Under the pieces are notes generated by a model. The model was given only the letters and a program-made list of their open reading frames with translations. It did no database searches and was not told where the DNA came from. A DNA stretch of 64,000 bases, from assembly GCA_028278505.1 (NCBI GenBank), contig JANQEG010000115.1, forward strand, positions 1 through 64,000, read 5' to 3'. This DNA comes from Rhodobiaceae bacterium. Lineage in GTDB: Bacteria > Pseudomonadota > Alphaproteobacteria > Rhizobiales > JAKPQE01. Position numbers and translations under genes: made by a program. This document shows positions 40,169 to 49,489 of the stretch, in pieces. The stretch's first letter is position 1. Every line of letters begins with the position of its first letter.

Positions 40169-43052
40169 ACGCATCATCGAAGCCACCGTCAACGGACGCC
40201 CGGTCCGCAGGCTCGTGAAGGCCCACTCGCGGCTGATCGATTTCCTGCGCGGCGACCTGCAGTTGACCGGCACCAAGGAAGGCTGTGGCGCCGGCGAATG
40301 CGGCACCTGCTCGGTTTTCGTCGACGGCAAGCTGATGAAATCCTGCCTGTTGCCGGTCGCCCGCGCCGAGGGCGCCGACATCGAGACCGTGGAGGGGCTG
40401 AACGGCGGCAACGTGCTCGGCGAGCGGACGGCGCTGCAAAAGGCGTTTCACAAGATGGGCGCCAGCCAGTGCGGCTATTGCATCCCCGGCATGGTGATGG
40501 CCGGCACCGCGCTTTTGCGCGAGGCGCCCGAGGCCGACCGCGAGGAGATCAAGGAACGCATCGGCGGCAATATCTGCCGCTGCACTGGCTATCAGAAGAT
40601 CATCGATGCCGTGGAACTGGCCCGGGATGTGCTGAACGGGGCGGTAGCCGCGAATGTGCTCGACAACGATGAGGAAGAAGAGAGCTTCATCGGATCGAGC
40701 GTGCGCCGCATCGATGCGCCGGCTAAGGTCACCGGCGCCTTAAAATATGCCGGCGACATGGTCATGCCGCACATGCTGCACATGCAGGTGCTGCGCAGCC
40801 CGCACGCCCATGCCCGCATCGTCGGCATTGATCTGAGCGAAGCCGAAAAACTGCCCGGCGTCGTCGGCATCATCACCGCCGACGACGTTCCCGGCAAAGA
40901 CGGCTTCGGCGTCTTCGTCCACGACCAGCCGGTCATGGCCCGAGGCAAGGTCCGCCATGTTGGAGAGGCGGTGGCTGCCGTTGCGGCCGAGGACCCGGAA
41001 ACCGCCAAAGAAGCGGTGCGGCGCATTCGCGTCGACTATGAGGAATTGCCGGCGGTGTTTGACGTCGACGCGGCCAAGGCGCCGGGCGCCCCGGTGCTGC
41101 ATGACTATGCACCGGACAATCTCGTCAAGCACATCCCCATTCGTAAGGGCGATGTCGCCGCCGGGTTCGCCGAAGCCGACATCGTCATCGAGGAGACGTT
41201 CCGGACGCAGCCGGTCGAACACGCCTATCTGGAACCGGAGGCGGGCCTTGCTTATGTCGATGCCGACGGCACAGTCACGGTGGTCTCGCCGAGCCAGAAC
41301 ATCACCCACCACCGCCATTTCCTCTCCGACATCCTCGCTTTGCCGATCAACAAGGTGCGCATGATCATGAGCCCGGTCGGCGGCGGCTTCGGCGGCAAGG
41401 AGGACATGCTCTATCAGGGCATGCTCGCCATCATGGCGATGAAAACCGGCCGTCCGGTGCGCCTGACGTTTACCCGCGAGGAATCGATCACGGTCAGCGC
41501 CAAGCGCCACCCGGCCCATGTGCGCTACAAGATGGGCCTGACCAGAGAGGGCCGGATCACCGCCAGCGAGATCAGGATCGAAAACGATGGCGGCGCCTAT
41601 GGCTGCTCCACCGAAGGCGTGATGCGCAAGATGGCGATCCTCGGGGCTGGGCCTTACGACATCGCCAATCTCAGGATGGACACCTACGGCTACTACACCA
41701 ACAACACGTCGTCGGGCGCGTTCCGCACCTTCGGCGCCATGCAGGGTGAATTCGCCACCGAAATCATGCTCGACATGGCGGCGGAACGGCTCGGCCTCGA
41801 TGCCTTTGCGATCCGCCGGCTGAACGGCCTGAAGGATGGCGGCGTCACACATACGAAGCAGACGCTCGGCTCGGTGAGCCTTACCCGCGTGCTCGATGCG
41901 GCCCATCAGGGCTCGGGCTGGGAGAACGGCACGGCCGCACCGCGCGGCGATCTGCGTCGCGATCTGGGGCGGGCCGAAACCCGTGCCCCGTGCACGCTCG
42001 GCGCACGGTTCACGGAGCGGCGCAAGGCGGCCGTTTCCGGCAAGGTGCGCGGCCGCGGCATGGCGGCGTCCTGGTACGGCATTGCCCGCACCGCCACCAT
42101 CGACCGCGCCGGCGCCTGGGTCGAACTCGATGACGGCGGCACCGCCAAGGTGCTGACCGGGGTCACCGAAATCGGCGAGGGTATTCTGACCGTGCTGGCC
42201 CAGGTGGCGGCCGAGGAACTGGGCATCCGGCCCGAAGACATAACACTCGGCGACAACGATACGGCGCGCTCGCCCGAAGCCGCGCACGCCGGCGCCACCC
42301 GCCAGACCTATATGATCGCCAATGCGGTGGCGATCGCCTGCCGCGACGCGCGCTCACGCTTCGATGCGGAAATCGCCGCCTATTGGGATGTCGATCCGGA
42401 ATTGATCGAAGCCGCCAACGGCGAGATCCGGGCGCGCGGCACCAATCTCAAAATGACCATGGGCGAGGCGGTCGCCGTCTGCAAGGGTCCGCGCGGCGTC
42501 GTCCCGGTCGGCTCGGGCAGCTATACCGCCCCCCACACCGGCCTCGATCCCGTCGATGGTTCGGGCAAGCCGTGGCAAGCCTACGTCTATGGCTGCCAGG
42601 TCGCGGAAGTCGAAGTGGATACGGTCACCGGCGAGGTCCAGGTGCTCGGCATCTGGGCGGCGCACGACGTCGGCCGCGCCATCAATCCGCAAGGGGTCGA
42701 AGGACAGATCGAGGGCGGCATCGTCCAGGGCCTCGGACAGGCGCTGATGGAGGACTATCAGCAGGTCGAGGGCCATGCGGTCACGCAAGGGTTCGACAAG
42801 TACATCCTGCCGACCTCGCTTGATGTGCCGCACATCACCTCGCTGATCGTCGAGGATCCCGATCCGCTGAGCCCGCTCGGCGCCAAGGGGATCGGCGAGC
42901 CGTCGCTGTTGCCGACCGCGCCCGCCATCATCAACGCCATTCACGATGCGGTCGGCATCCGCCTGACCGCGCTGCCGGCAACGCCGGTCAAGGTGCTGGC
43001 GGCGCTGAGCGAAAAACGAAACCAACAGGCTGCGAGCGTCGCAGCCGAGTAA
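40161..43052 (+). CDS. Molybdenum hydroxylase: fused [2Fe-2S] and molybdopterin subunits
   Basis: The 963-residue enzyme fuses the small and large subunits of a xanthine dehydrogenase/aldehyde oxidase-type hydroxylase. Residues 1-160 hold two [2Fe-2S] clusters: Cys42, 47, 50, 62 (CGAGECGTC) and Cys105, 108, 140, 142 (CGYC...CRC). The rest is the molybdopterin-cytosine-dinucleotide domain, with GGGFGGKED, a GAFRTFGAMQGEF loop, and the catalytic Glu in GAKGIGEPSLLPTAP near the C-terminus. Such enzymes hydroxylate aldehydes or electron-poor ring carbons with water. The transporter and dehydrogenases nearby suggest a carboxylic acid pathway. The substrate is not evident. Confidence 0.88.
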   Translation: MAERIIEATVNGRPVRRLVKAHSRLIDFLRGDLQLTGTKEGCGAGECGTCSVFVDGKLMKSCLLPVARAEGADIETVEGLNGGNVLGERTALQKAFHKMGASQCGYCIPGMVMAGTALLREAPEADREEIKERIGGNICRCTGYQKIIDAVELARDVLNGAVAANVLDNDEEEESFIGSSVRRIDAPAKVTGALKYAGDMVMPHMLHMQVLRSPHAHARIVGIDLSEAEKLPGVVGIITADDVPGKDGFGVFVHDQPVMARGKVRHVGEAVAAVAAEDPETAKEAVRRIRVDYEELPAVFDVDAAKAPGAPVLHDYAPDNLVKHIPIRKGDVAAGFAEADIVIEETFRTQPVEHAYLEPEAGLAYVDADGTVTVVSPSQNITHHRHFLSDILALPINKVRMIMSPVGGGFGGKEDMLYQGMLAIMAMKTGRPVRLTFTREESITVSAKRHPAHVRYKMGLTREGRITASEIRIENDGGAYGCSTEGVMRKMAILGAGPYDIANLRMDTYGYYTNNTSSGAFRTFGAMQGEFATEIMLDMAAERLGLDAFAIRRLNGLKDGGVTHTKQTLGSVSLTRVLDAAHQGSGWENGTAAPRGDLRRDLGRAETRAPCTLGARFTERRKAAVSGKVRGRGMAASWYGIARTATIDRAGAWVELDDGGTAKVLTGVTEIGEGILTVLAQVAAEELGIRPEDITLGDNDTARSPEAAHAGATRQTYMIANAVAIACRDARSRFDAEIAAYWDVDPELIEAANGEIRARGTNLKMTMGEAVAVCKGPRGVVPVGSGSYTAPHTGLDPVDGSGKPWQAYVYGCQVAEVEVDTVTGEVQVLGIWAAHDVGRAINPQGVEGQIEGGIVQGLGQALMEDYQQVEGHAVTQGFDKYILPTSLDVPHITSLIVEDPDPLSPLGAKGIGEPSLLPTAPAIINAIHDAVGIRLTALPATPVKVLAALSEKRNQQAASVAAE

Positions 43053-43109
43053 ACGATCCGGTCATCTGAGAATGACGGTAAGGATAAGTCAGTAGAAAGG
43101 GAGCCAAAC

Positions 43110-44087
43110 ATGTCCAGCATCATCAGGAAGTCTTTTTACGGGGTTGCCAGCATCCTCGCCGCCAGCATCGGCCTTGGCGGCGCCGCGCAGGCGGAATTTC
43201 CCGACAAGCCGATCGAATTCGTCATTCCCTTCGGCGCCGGCGGCAGCGCCGATATCGAAGGCCGCCTGCTCGCCGACGGCATGAGCAAGGTGCTCGGCGT
43301 GCCGGTGGTCCCGGTCAACAAGACCGGCGGCGGCGGCGCGGTCACCTACACCTATCTGAAGAACGCCAAGCCCGACGGCTATACGGTGGCGTGGAGCTCC
43401 ACCTCGATCCTGACCTCGTCCGGCATCGGCAACATGCCGTTCGACCACTCCGCCCTCGATCATCTGGGCCAGGTCGAATTCCAGCCGATGATCGTCTCGG
43501 TCAAGGGCGATGCCCAGTGGAAGACGTTCAAGGAATTCGCCGACTACTGCAAGGCCAATCCCGGCAAGCTGACGATCGCCAATTCCGGCACCGGCAGCGC
43601 CACCCATATCGCCGCCGTCGCGGTCGTGAACGCCATGGACTGCGAGGTCGTCCACCTGCCGGTCGGCATCAAGCGCCGCAACGCCACCGTGCTGTCCGGC
43701 GAGGCGGACGCGGCCGTCGGCCCGCTGACCGCGACCTTGAAGCTCGCCAAGGCCGGCAAGCTGCGCATGCTGACGGCGCCGACCGCGGAACGCAATCCGG
43801 TCGTCCCCGATCTGCCGACGATGAACGAGCTCGGTTACCCGGCCGATCTCGATCTCTTCCGCAGCCTGTCCGTGCCCAAGGGCACGCCCAAGGAGGTCGT
43901 CGACAAGCTGACCGACGCGATGATCCAGGCGGCGCAGTCGCAGCCGTTCCAGGATCTGGCGAAAAAGAACGGCTTCACCATCAAGCCGCTGACCGGGGCC
44001 GACTTCGATGCACGGCTGAAAAAGGATGGCGACGTGGTGATCAGCATCATGAAGAGCGCCGGCATCTATCAGAGCAAGGCCCAATAA
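43110..44087 (+). CDS. tctC: Tripartite tricarboxylate transporter substrate-binding protein (TctC/Bug family)
   Basis: This 325-residue periplasmic binding protein has a signal peptide (about residues 1-30, cleaved near GAAQAEF). The family pattern starts FPDKPIEFVIPFGAGGSADI, followed by GGGGAVTYTYLKNAKPDGYT and the ligand-loop region GTGSATHIAAVAV. Bug proteins bind carboxylates or other small molecules for the TctAB membrane pair. It is separated from tctB by a short hairpin. The position inside the catabolic operon suggests it takes up the pathway substrate. Confidence 0.92.
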   Translation: MSSIIRKSFYGVASILAASIGLGGAAQAEFPDKPIEFVIPFGAGGSADIEGRLLADGMSKVLGVPVVPVNKTGGGGAVTYTYLKNAKPDGYTVAWSSTSILTSSGIGNMPFDHSALDHLGQVEFQPMIVSVKGDAQWKTFKEFADYCKANPGKLTIANSGTGSATHIAAVAVVNAMDCEVVHLPVGIKRRNATVLSGEADAAVGPLTATLKLAKAGKLRMLTAPTAERNPVVPDLPTMNELGYPADLDLFRSLSVPKGTPKEVVDKLTDAMIQAAQSQPFQDLAKKNGFTIKPLTGADFDARLKKDGDVVISIMKSAGIYQSKAQ

Positions 44088-44105
44088 CAGGCGGCAAAAC
44101 GCCTG
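44088..44105 (+). promoter_or_regulatory. Hairpin between tctC and tctB
   Basis: Six-base stem CAGGCG/CGCCTG with loop GCAAAA starts immediately after the tctC stop. It is probably an RNA stabiliser or attenuator that raises the binding protein over the membrane subunits; no U tract follows. Confidence 0.5.
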
Positions 44106-44132
44106 ATCACGGGAAATGCACGGGGGGTGCAG

Positions 44133-44588
44133 ATGTCGATGCCATTGAAAAATCTGGTCATATCCCTGGTCATGGGAGTGATCGGCGGCGCCTATCTGTA
44201 CCTCTCGCTGCAACTGCCGGAGCGTTCTATCCAGAACGTTCCCGGCCCTTCTTTCTTCCCGCTGATCATATCCGGAACGATCCTGGTTCTGGCGGCGGCC
44301 ATGCTGGTGAAGAGCTTGTTCGGCCTCCGGGGCAAAAAACTGATGCCGAGGCTGACCTTCCCCGGGCTTACCCTGGCGGTGCTCGGCTGGTTCGCGCTCT
44401 ATCTGGCGGTGCTGCCCTATGCCGGATTCCTTATTGCCAGCGTCCCGTTCTTTGCCGGATTGATGTTTCTCTGCGACCGACCGCGCCTCGTGCCCATCGT
44501 CGTCGCCTCGATCTTGGTGCCGGTGTTCTTGTTCTATCTGTTCCGCAACGGATTCAGCATTCTGCTTCCCGCCGGCCTGTGGATGTAG
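44133..44588 (+). CDS. tctB: Tripartite tricarboxylate transporter small membrane subunit TctB
   Basis: This 151-residue membrane protein has four predicted helices (about residues 8-25, 40-60, 78-110 and 120-140) and the family's N-terminal pattern NLVISLVMGVIGGAYLYLSL followed by PGPSFFPLIISG. The sequence is hydrophobic and has no catalytic motif. The start is the ATG at 44133, or one two codons later. It forms the transporter with TctA (six bases downstream) and TctC. Confidence 0.88.
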   Translation: MSMPLKNLVISLVMGVIGGAYLYLSLQLPERSIQNVPGPSFFPLIISGTILVLAAAMLVKSLFGLRGKKLMPRLTFPGLTLAVLGWFALYLAVLPYAGFLIASVPFFAGLMFLCDRPRLVPIVVASILVPVFLFYLFRNGFSILLPAGLWM

Positions 44589-44594
44589 TCGTTC

Positions 44595-46118
44595 ATGATC
44601 CAGGACGCAGCACTCGGATTAGCTCAGGCGAGCCAGTTCTCCAGCCTGGTGGCTACGGCCGTCGGCGTGCTGCTCGGCCTGACCGTCGGCATGATCCCGG
44701 GCATGACCATCAGCACCGGCATCATCATCGTGCTGCCGCTGACGTTCACGATGGACCCGAACATCTCGATCGCGCTCCTGCTCGGGCTCTATGTCGCCGG
44801 CATGACAGGCGGCAGCTTCGCCGCCATCCTGCTCAACATCCCCGGCACGCCGTCGGCGTCCGCCACCGCCATGGACGGCTTTCCGCTGACCGAGCGTGGC
44901 GAGGCCGGGCGCGCGCTCGGCATCGCCATCGTCGCCAGCTTCTTCGGCGGCATCATCAGTTTCGGCTGCCTTTATCTGATCGCACCGCAGCTTGCCGAGC
45001 TTGCCCTTCAGTTCCGCGCGCCGGACCTTTTTTCCCTGGTCTTCTTCGGCCTGACCATCATTTGCGGCTTTGCCGCCAAATCGCTGATCAAGGGGCTTCT
45101 GTCGGCGGCGCTCGGGCTGATGATCGTCACCATCGGCCAGGACCCGATGATGGGGACGGCAAGGTTCACCTTCGACAATGTCAACCTGCTTTCCGGCGTG
45201 CATTTCCTGACCGCGATGATCGGCCTCTTTGCGATCCCGGAACTGGTCAAGAGCATCTGTTCGCCGACTAAACTCACGCGGGAATCCCAAAAGACGATCG
45301 GCTCGTTCTGGAGCGTGTTTCCGCGCCTTGCCGATCTGCGCCGCGTCATCCGCCCGGTGCTGATCGGCGGCCCGATCGGCTCGTTCATGGGCCTTTTGCC
45401 CGGCGCCGGCGGCCCGATCGCCGCCTTCATCAGCTATGACTATGCAAAGAAATCGAGCCGGCGCGCCGACGGCTTCGGCAAGGGCTCGGTGGAAGGCATC
45501 GCCGCCCCGGAATCGGCCAACAACGCGGTGACCGGCAGCGCGCTGGTGCCGATGATGACGCTGGGTATTCCCGGCGATCCGGTCACCGCGATCCTGATCG
45601 GCGCGCTGCTGGTGCACGGCCTGGCGCCCGGACCGCTGCTCTTCCTGGAGCGCGGCGATTTCGCCTACGGGCTGATCTTCTCCTTCTTCTTTGCCAACAT
45701 CTTCAACCTGATCCTGGCGCTTGTCGGCGTGCGGCTGCTGGTCAAGCTGCTCAACACGCCGCGGGCGTTGATGATGCCGACCATCGGGCTTCTCTGCATC
45801 ATCGGCAGCTACGCCCTGCGCAATTCCTTCTTCGACATCTACATCATGCTCGCTTTCGGCGTGATCGGGCTGGTGATGCGCTGGGTCGACATGCCGGTCG
45901 TGCCGCTGCTGCTGGCGCTGGTGCTGGGCAAGCCATTGGAAGAGAACATGCGGGTCGCGCTGACCTCGTCGCAGGGCGACTACTCGATCTTCTTCACCTC
46001 ACCCTTCAGCCTGTTCTTTCTCGTCCTGGCGGCGCTCTCCATCGTCTGGTCGCTGGTGATCGAACCGTGGCGGGAGAAACGCCGCGCGGCGGGGCTCAAC
46101 GAAACGCAGAAAGCTTAG
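44595..46118 (+). CDS. tctA: Tripartite tricarboxylate transporter large membrane subunit TctA
   Basis: The 507-residue main permease has about 11-12 membrane helices. The duplicated family motif GMIPGMTISTGIIIVLPLTF (near residue 33) and its second-half counterpart GLLPGAGGPIAAFISYDYAKK are clear, as is GIAAPESANNAVTGSALVPMMTLGIPG. It is full length. It uses the sodium or proton gradient to import the ligand bound by TctC. Confidence 0.93.
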   Translation: MIQDAALGLAQASQFSSLVATAVGVLLGLTVGMIPGMTISTGIIIVLPLTFTMDPNISIALLLGLYVAGMTGGSFAAILLNIPGTPSASATAMDGFPLTERGEAGRALGIAIVASFFGGIISFGCLYLIAPQLAELALQFRAPDLFSLVFFGLTIICGFAAKSLIKGLLSAALGLMIVTIGQDPMMGTARFTFDNVNLLSGVHFLTAMIGLFAIPELVKSICSPTKLTRESQKTIGSFWSVFPRLADLRRVIRPVLIGGPIGSFMGLLPGAGGPIAAFISYDYAKKSSRRADGFGKGSVEGIAAPESANNAVTGSALVPMMTLGIPGDPVTAILIGALLVHGLAPGPLLFLERGDFAYGLIFSFFFANIFNLILALVGVRLLVKLLNTPRALMMPTIGLLCIIGSYALRNSFFDIYIMLAFGVIGLVMRWVDMPVVPLLLALVLGKPLEENMRVALTSSQGDYSIFFTSPFSLFFLVLAALSIVWSLVIEPWREKRRAAGLNETQKA

Positions 46119-46139
46119 GCGACTATCCGGACCTGAACC

Positions 46140-48029
46140 ATGCTCAACGAAACACCCCATTCGGATCAGATGCGCGCCCGCGCCCGTGCGATCAAAGAAG
46201 CCGGCGGTCTCGATGCGGCGCTTATGAACGGCAGCTTCCCGGCCCATTTCGAGACGACGCTCTCGGAGGGCATCGTGCTCGGCCTGCTGAAACAGGGGGT
46301 GCGCAAATATCTGGCGGTCTTCGGCCACGGCTCCACCGATCTCGGCGAGGTCTTACGGATCTACGAGGAGGAAGGCGTCACCCGGACCTTCAATTTCCGC
46401 AACGAGGTCGCCATGGCCCACGCCGGCACGGCGCTGTCCTGGCAGTATGGCGAGGTGCCGGCCGTGGTCACCTCGATCGGACCGGGCGCGCTGCAGGCCA
46501 TGGCCGGATCGCTCGCGGCCGCCTCGAACGGCGTCGGCGTCTATCACCTCTACGGCGACGAGACGACCCATGGGGAAGGCTACAACATGCAGCAGATCCC
46601 GAAGCCGGCTAAGGGGCTTTACGGGCGAATGACCGCGATCATGGGCGAGAGCTATGTGATGCACACGCCCGAAGCGCTGCGTGACATGCTGCGGCTCGGC
46701 ACCAACCGGGTCCACCACTCCACCAAGGCCGGCCCGTTCTACATATTGCTGCCGCTCAACACCCAGCCGCAGCGCGTTCTGGTCAACCTCAACGCCCTGC
46801 CCGAACGCATGCGCGTGGCACCATCGGCGCCTGCCGATGATGCGGTCTTCAGCGAAGCGGCCGAGCTGATCCGGCGCCATGACCGCGTGGTCATCAAGGC
46901 CGGCGGCGGCTGCCGGCAAAATCCCGATCACATCCGCCGCCTGGCCGAGGCGGCCGGCGCGGCGGTGGCGCTGTCGCCGGGCTCGACCGGCGTCCTGCCC
47001 GACGACCACCCGCAGAACATGCATGTGGGCGGCTCCAAGGGCTCGATCAGCGGCAATTTCGCCATGCGCGAGGGCAATCTTCTGATCGTCATCGGCTCGC
47101 GCGGCGTCTGTCAGGCGGATTCCTCAGGGATCGGCTATGAAAGCGCCGAGGCGGTCATCAACATCAACGCCGATCTGACCGACGTCACCCACTACAACAG
47201 GACGCTGGCGCTCAAGGGCGATATCGGACCGGTGATCGACCGGCTGCTGGCGGCGCTCGAAGGTGCGGGCGGCGTCGACAGCGCGGCACGCAAACCCTGG
47301 CTCGAGGCGTGTCTTGAGAAGAAGCGGGAATGGCGCGCCTTCAAGGCGGAGCGCTTTGCGACGCCACCGCTCGCCGATGATGCGTTTTCGAAGCCCGTCC
47401 TGACCCAGCCGGCGGCGATCAAGATCGTCGCCGATTTCGCCAGGAAGATCGGCGCGGCGAAATTCTTCGATGCCGGCGATGTGCAGGCCAATGGTTTTCA
47501 AATCGTCGAGGACGACCGGCCGGGCGAGACCTATACCGAGACTGGGGCCTCCTATATGGGCTTTGCCGTCAGCGCCGTGCTCGCCGCCGGGCTGGCCGAT
47601 GCGCCGCAATACGGCATCGCCTTTTCCGGCGACGGCTCCTTCATGATGAACCCGCAAGTCCTCATCGACGCGGTCGAACACGGCGCCAAGGGCTGTATCG
47701 TCATCTTCGACAATCGCCGCATGGCCGCCATCACCGGCCTGCAGGAAGCGCAATATGGCGAGGCGTTCCGCACCAATGACGGCGTGCCCGTCGACTATGT
47801 ACAACTGGCCGGCGCGGTGTCCGGCATCACCGCTTTTTATGGCGGCGACGACGCCGAGAGCCTGAAGGCGGCGCTGTCGAAGGCGCACGCTCATGTCGGC
47901 ATGTCGGTCATTCACGTGCCGGTCTATGCCGGCGGCGACGAGCGCGGCGGCATGGGCGCCTACGGATCGTGGAATGTCGGCAATTGGGTCGACGACGTCC
48001 AGCGGCGCTGGCGCGAGCAGGATATCTAA
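46140..48029 (+). CDS. ThDP-dependent IolD-like hydrolase
   Basis: This 629-residue thiamine diphosphate enzyme resembles IolD, which opens the ring of 3D-trihydroxycyclohexane-1,2-dione in inositol breakdown. The N-terminal domain has FGHGSTDLGEVLRIYEEEGV and TSIGPGALQAMAGSLAA. The C-terminal cofactor domain has the motif GDGSFMMNPQVLIDAVEHGAKGCIVIFDN, which supplies Mg and ThDP contacts. No other iol genes are present, so the substrate may be a related cyclic dione or 2-oxo acid rather than the inositol intermediate. Confidence 0.82.
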   Translation: MLNETPHSDQMRARARAIKEAGGLDAALMNGSFPAHFETTLSEGIVLGLLKQGVRKYLAVFGHGSTDLGEVLRIYEEEGVTRTFNFRNEVAMAHAGTALSWQYGEVPAVVTSIGPGALQAMAGSLAAASNGVGVYHLYGDETTHGEGYNMQQIPKPAKGLYGRMTAIMGESYVMHTPEALRDMLRLGTNRVHHSTKAGPFYILLPLNTQPQRVLVNLNALPERMRVAPSAPADDAVFSEAAELIRRHDRVVIKAGGGCRQNPDHIRRLAEAAGAAVALSPGSTGVLPDDHPQNMHVGGSKGSISGNFAMREGNLLIVIGSRGVCQADSSGIGYESAEAVININADLTDVTHYNRTLALKGDIGPVIDRLLAALEGAGGVDSAARKPWLEACLEKKREWRAFKAERFATPPLADDAFSKPVLTQPAAIKIVADFARKIGAAKFFDAGDVQANGFQIVEDDRPGETYTETGASYMGFAVSAVLAAGLADAPQYGIAFSGDGSFMMNPQVLIDAVEHGAKGCIVIFDNRRMAAITGLQEAQYGEAFRTNDGVPVDYVQLAGAVSGITAFYGGDDAESLKAALSKAHAHVGMSVIHVPVYAGGDERGGMGAYGSWNVGNWVDDVQRRWREQDI

Positions 48030-48047
48030 TTCGGAGAAGAGAGCACC

Positions 48048-49484
48048 ATGTATCAGGATTACGGCCTCTATATCGATGGTGGCTGGCGCAAGGCTTCCGA
48101 CGGCGGCGAACTGCCGGTCCATGACCCGGCGACGGAAGCCGCGATCGGCGCCATTCCGGCCGCGACCGCCGACGATCTCGACGCGGCGCTGCGCGCTGCC
48201 GAGGCCGGCTTTGCCAAATGGCGCACAACCAGCCCTTGGGAACGCGGCGCCCTGATCCGCAAGGCGGCGGAACTGATCCGCGCGCGCGTCGACCAGATTG
48301 CGGAAATCATGTCGGTGGAAACCGGCAAGCCGCTGGCCGAGGCCAAGGGCGAGACGAACGCGGCGGCCGACCAGTTCGAATGGTATGCGGAAGAGACCAA
48401 GCGCATTTACGGCCAGACGATTGAAGGCCGCACGCCCGATGTCCGCATGACCGTGCGCTATCAGCCGGTCGGCGTCGTGGCGGCGTTCTCGGCCTGGAAT
48501 TTCCCCGCACTCCTGCCGGCGCGCAAGATCGCGGCGGCCCTCGGCGCCGGCTGTTCGATCATCGTCAAGCCGGCGGGCGAAGCGCCGGGCTCGTGCATGG
48601 CGCTTATTCAAGCCTGCCACGACGCCGGGATCCCGGCCGGCGTGGTCAACTTTGTCACCGGCAAGTCCTCGCTGATCGCGCCTTATCTGGTGGGCTCACC
48701 GATCGTGAAGAAGGTCTCGCTCACCGGCTCAGTCCCGGTCGGCCGCGACATCCTGCACCTGGCCGCCGACGGCGTGAAGAAGGTCACCATGGAACTGGGC
48801 GGGCACGGGCCCGTCATCGTCTTTGAGGATGCCGACGCGATCGCCGCGGCGCGCGCCTGCGCGGCGACCAAATTCCGCAATTGCGGTCAGGTCTGCATCT
48901 CGCCGAGCCGGTTTTACGTGCATGAGAGCAGTTACGAGGAGTTCGCGAAAGAGTTCGCGCGCATCGCCGCAGCGCTCAAGGTCGGCCGCGGCATGGATAA
49001 GGGCGTCGAAATGGGCCCGATGGCCAACCGCCGCGGCCTCGACGGCGCCCTGGCGCTGATCGCCGATGCGGTCGAACGAGGCGCGGAAGTGCTTGCCGGC
49101 GGCGGCCGGCCCAACGGCCGCGACAAGGGATTCTTCCTGCAGCCGACGGTATTGGGCCGGGTCGCCGACGACGCCCGCATCATGAACGAAGAGCCGTTTG
49201 CGCCGGTCGCGCCGATCACCACCTTTACCGATTTCGACGACGTCATGGCGCGCGCCAACAGCCTGCCGTTTGGATTGGCCGGCTACGTCTTCACCAATGA
49301 TCTGCAGACCGCCCATCTGGCCTCCGAGGCCATGGAGGTCGGCATGGTCGGCGTCAACGAAATGCTGCTCGCCACCGCCGAGGCTCCGTTCGGCGGCATC
49401 AAGGAAAGCGGCATGGGCCGCGAGGGCGGCTCGCTCGGCATCAAGGACTATCTGGTGCCCAAATATATCAGGATGAAGCTTTAG
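48048..49484 (+). CDS. NAD(P)-dependent aldehyde dehydrogenase
   Basis: This 478-residue member of the aldehyde dehydrogenase superfamily resembles succinate-semialdehyde or 2,5-dioxovalerate dehydrogenases. The catalytic Glu is in TMELGGHGPVIVFEDAD (about residue 249), and the catalytic Cys is in FRNCGQVCISPSRFYVHE (about residue 283). The C-terminus contains APFGGIKESGMGREGG. It would oxidise an aldehyde intermediate to the acid. It lies 18 bases after the IolD-like gene and five bases before the dehydratase gene, so it is in the same transcript. Confidence 0.9.
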   Translation: MYQDYGLYIDGGWRKASDGGELPVHDPATEAAIGAIPAATADDLDAALRAAEAGFAKWRTTSPWERGALIRKAAELIRARVDQIAEIMSVETGKPLAEAKGETNAAADQFEWYAEETKRIYGQTIEGRTPDVRMTVRYQPVGVVAAFSAWNFPALLPARKIAAALGAGCSIIVKPAGEAPGSCMALIQACHDAGIPAGVVNFVTGKSSLIAPYLVGSPIVKKVSLTGSVPVGRDILHLAADGVKKVTMELGGHGPVIVFEDADAIAAARACAATKFRNCGQVCISPSRFYVHESSYEEFAKEFARIAAALKVGRGMDKGVEMGPMANRRGLDGALALIADAVERGAEVLAGGGRPNGRDKGFFLQPTVLGRVADDARIMNEEPFAPVAPITTFTDFDDVMARANSLPFGLAGYVFTNDLQTAHLASEAMEVGMVGVNEMLLATAEAPFGGIKESGMGREGGSLGIKDYLVPKYIRMKL

Positions 49485-49489
49485 CCAGC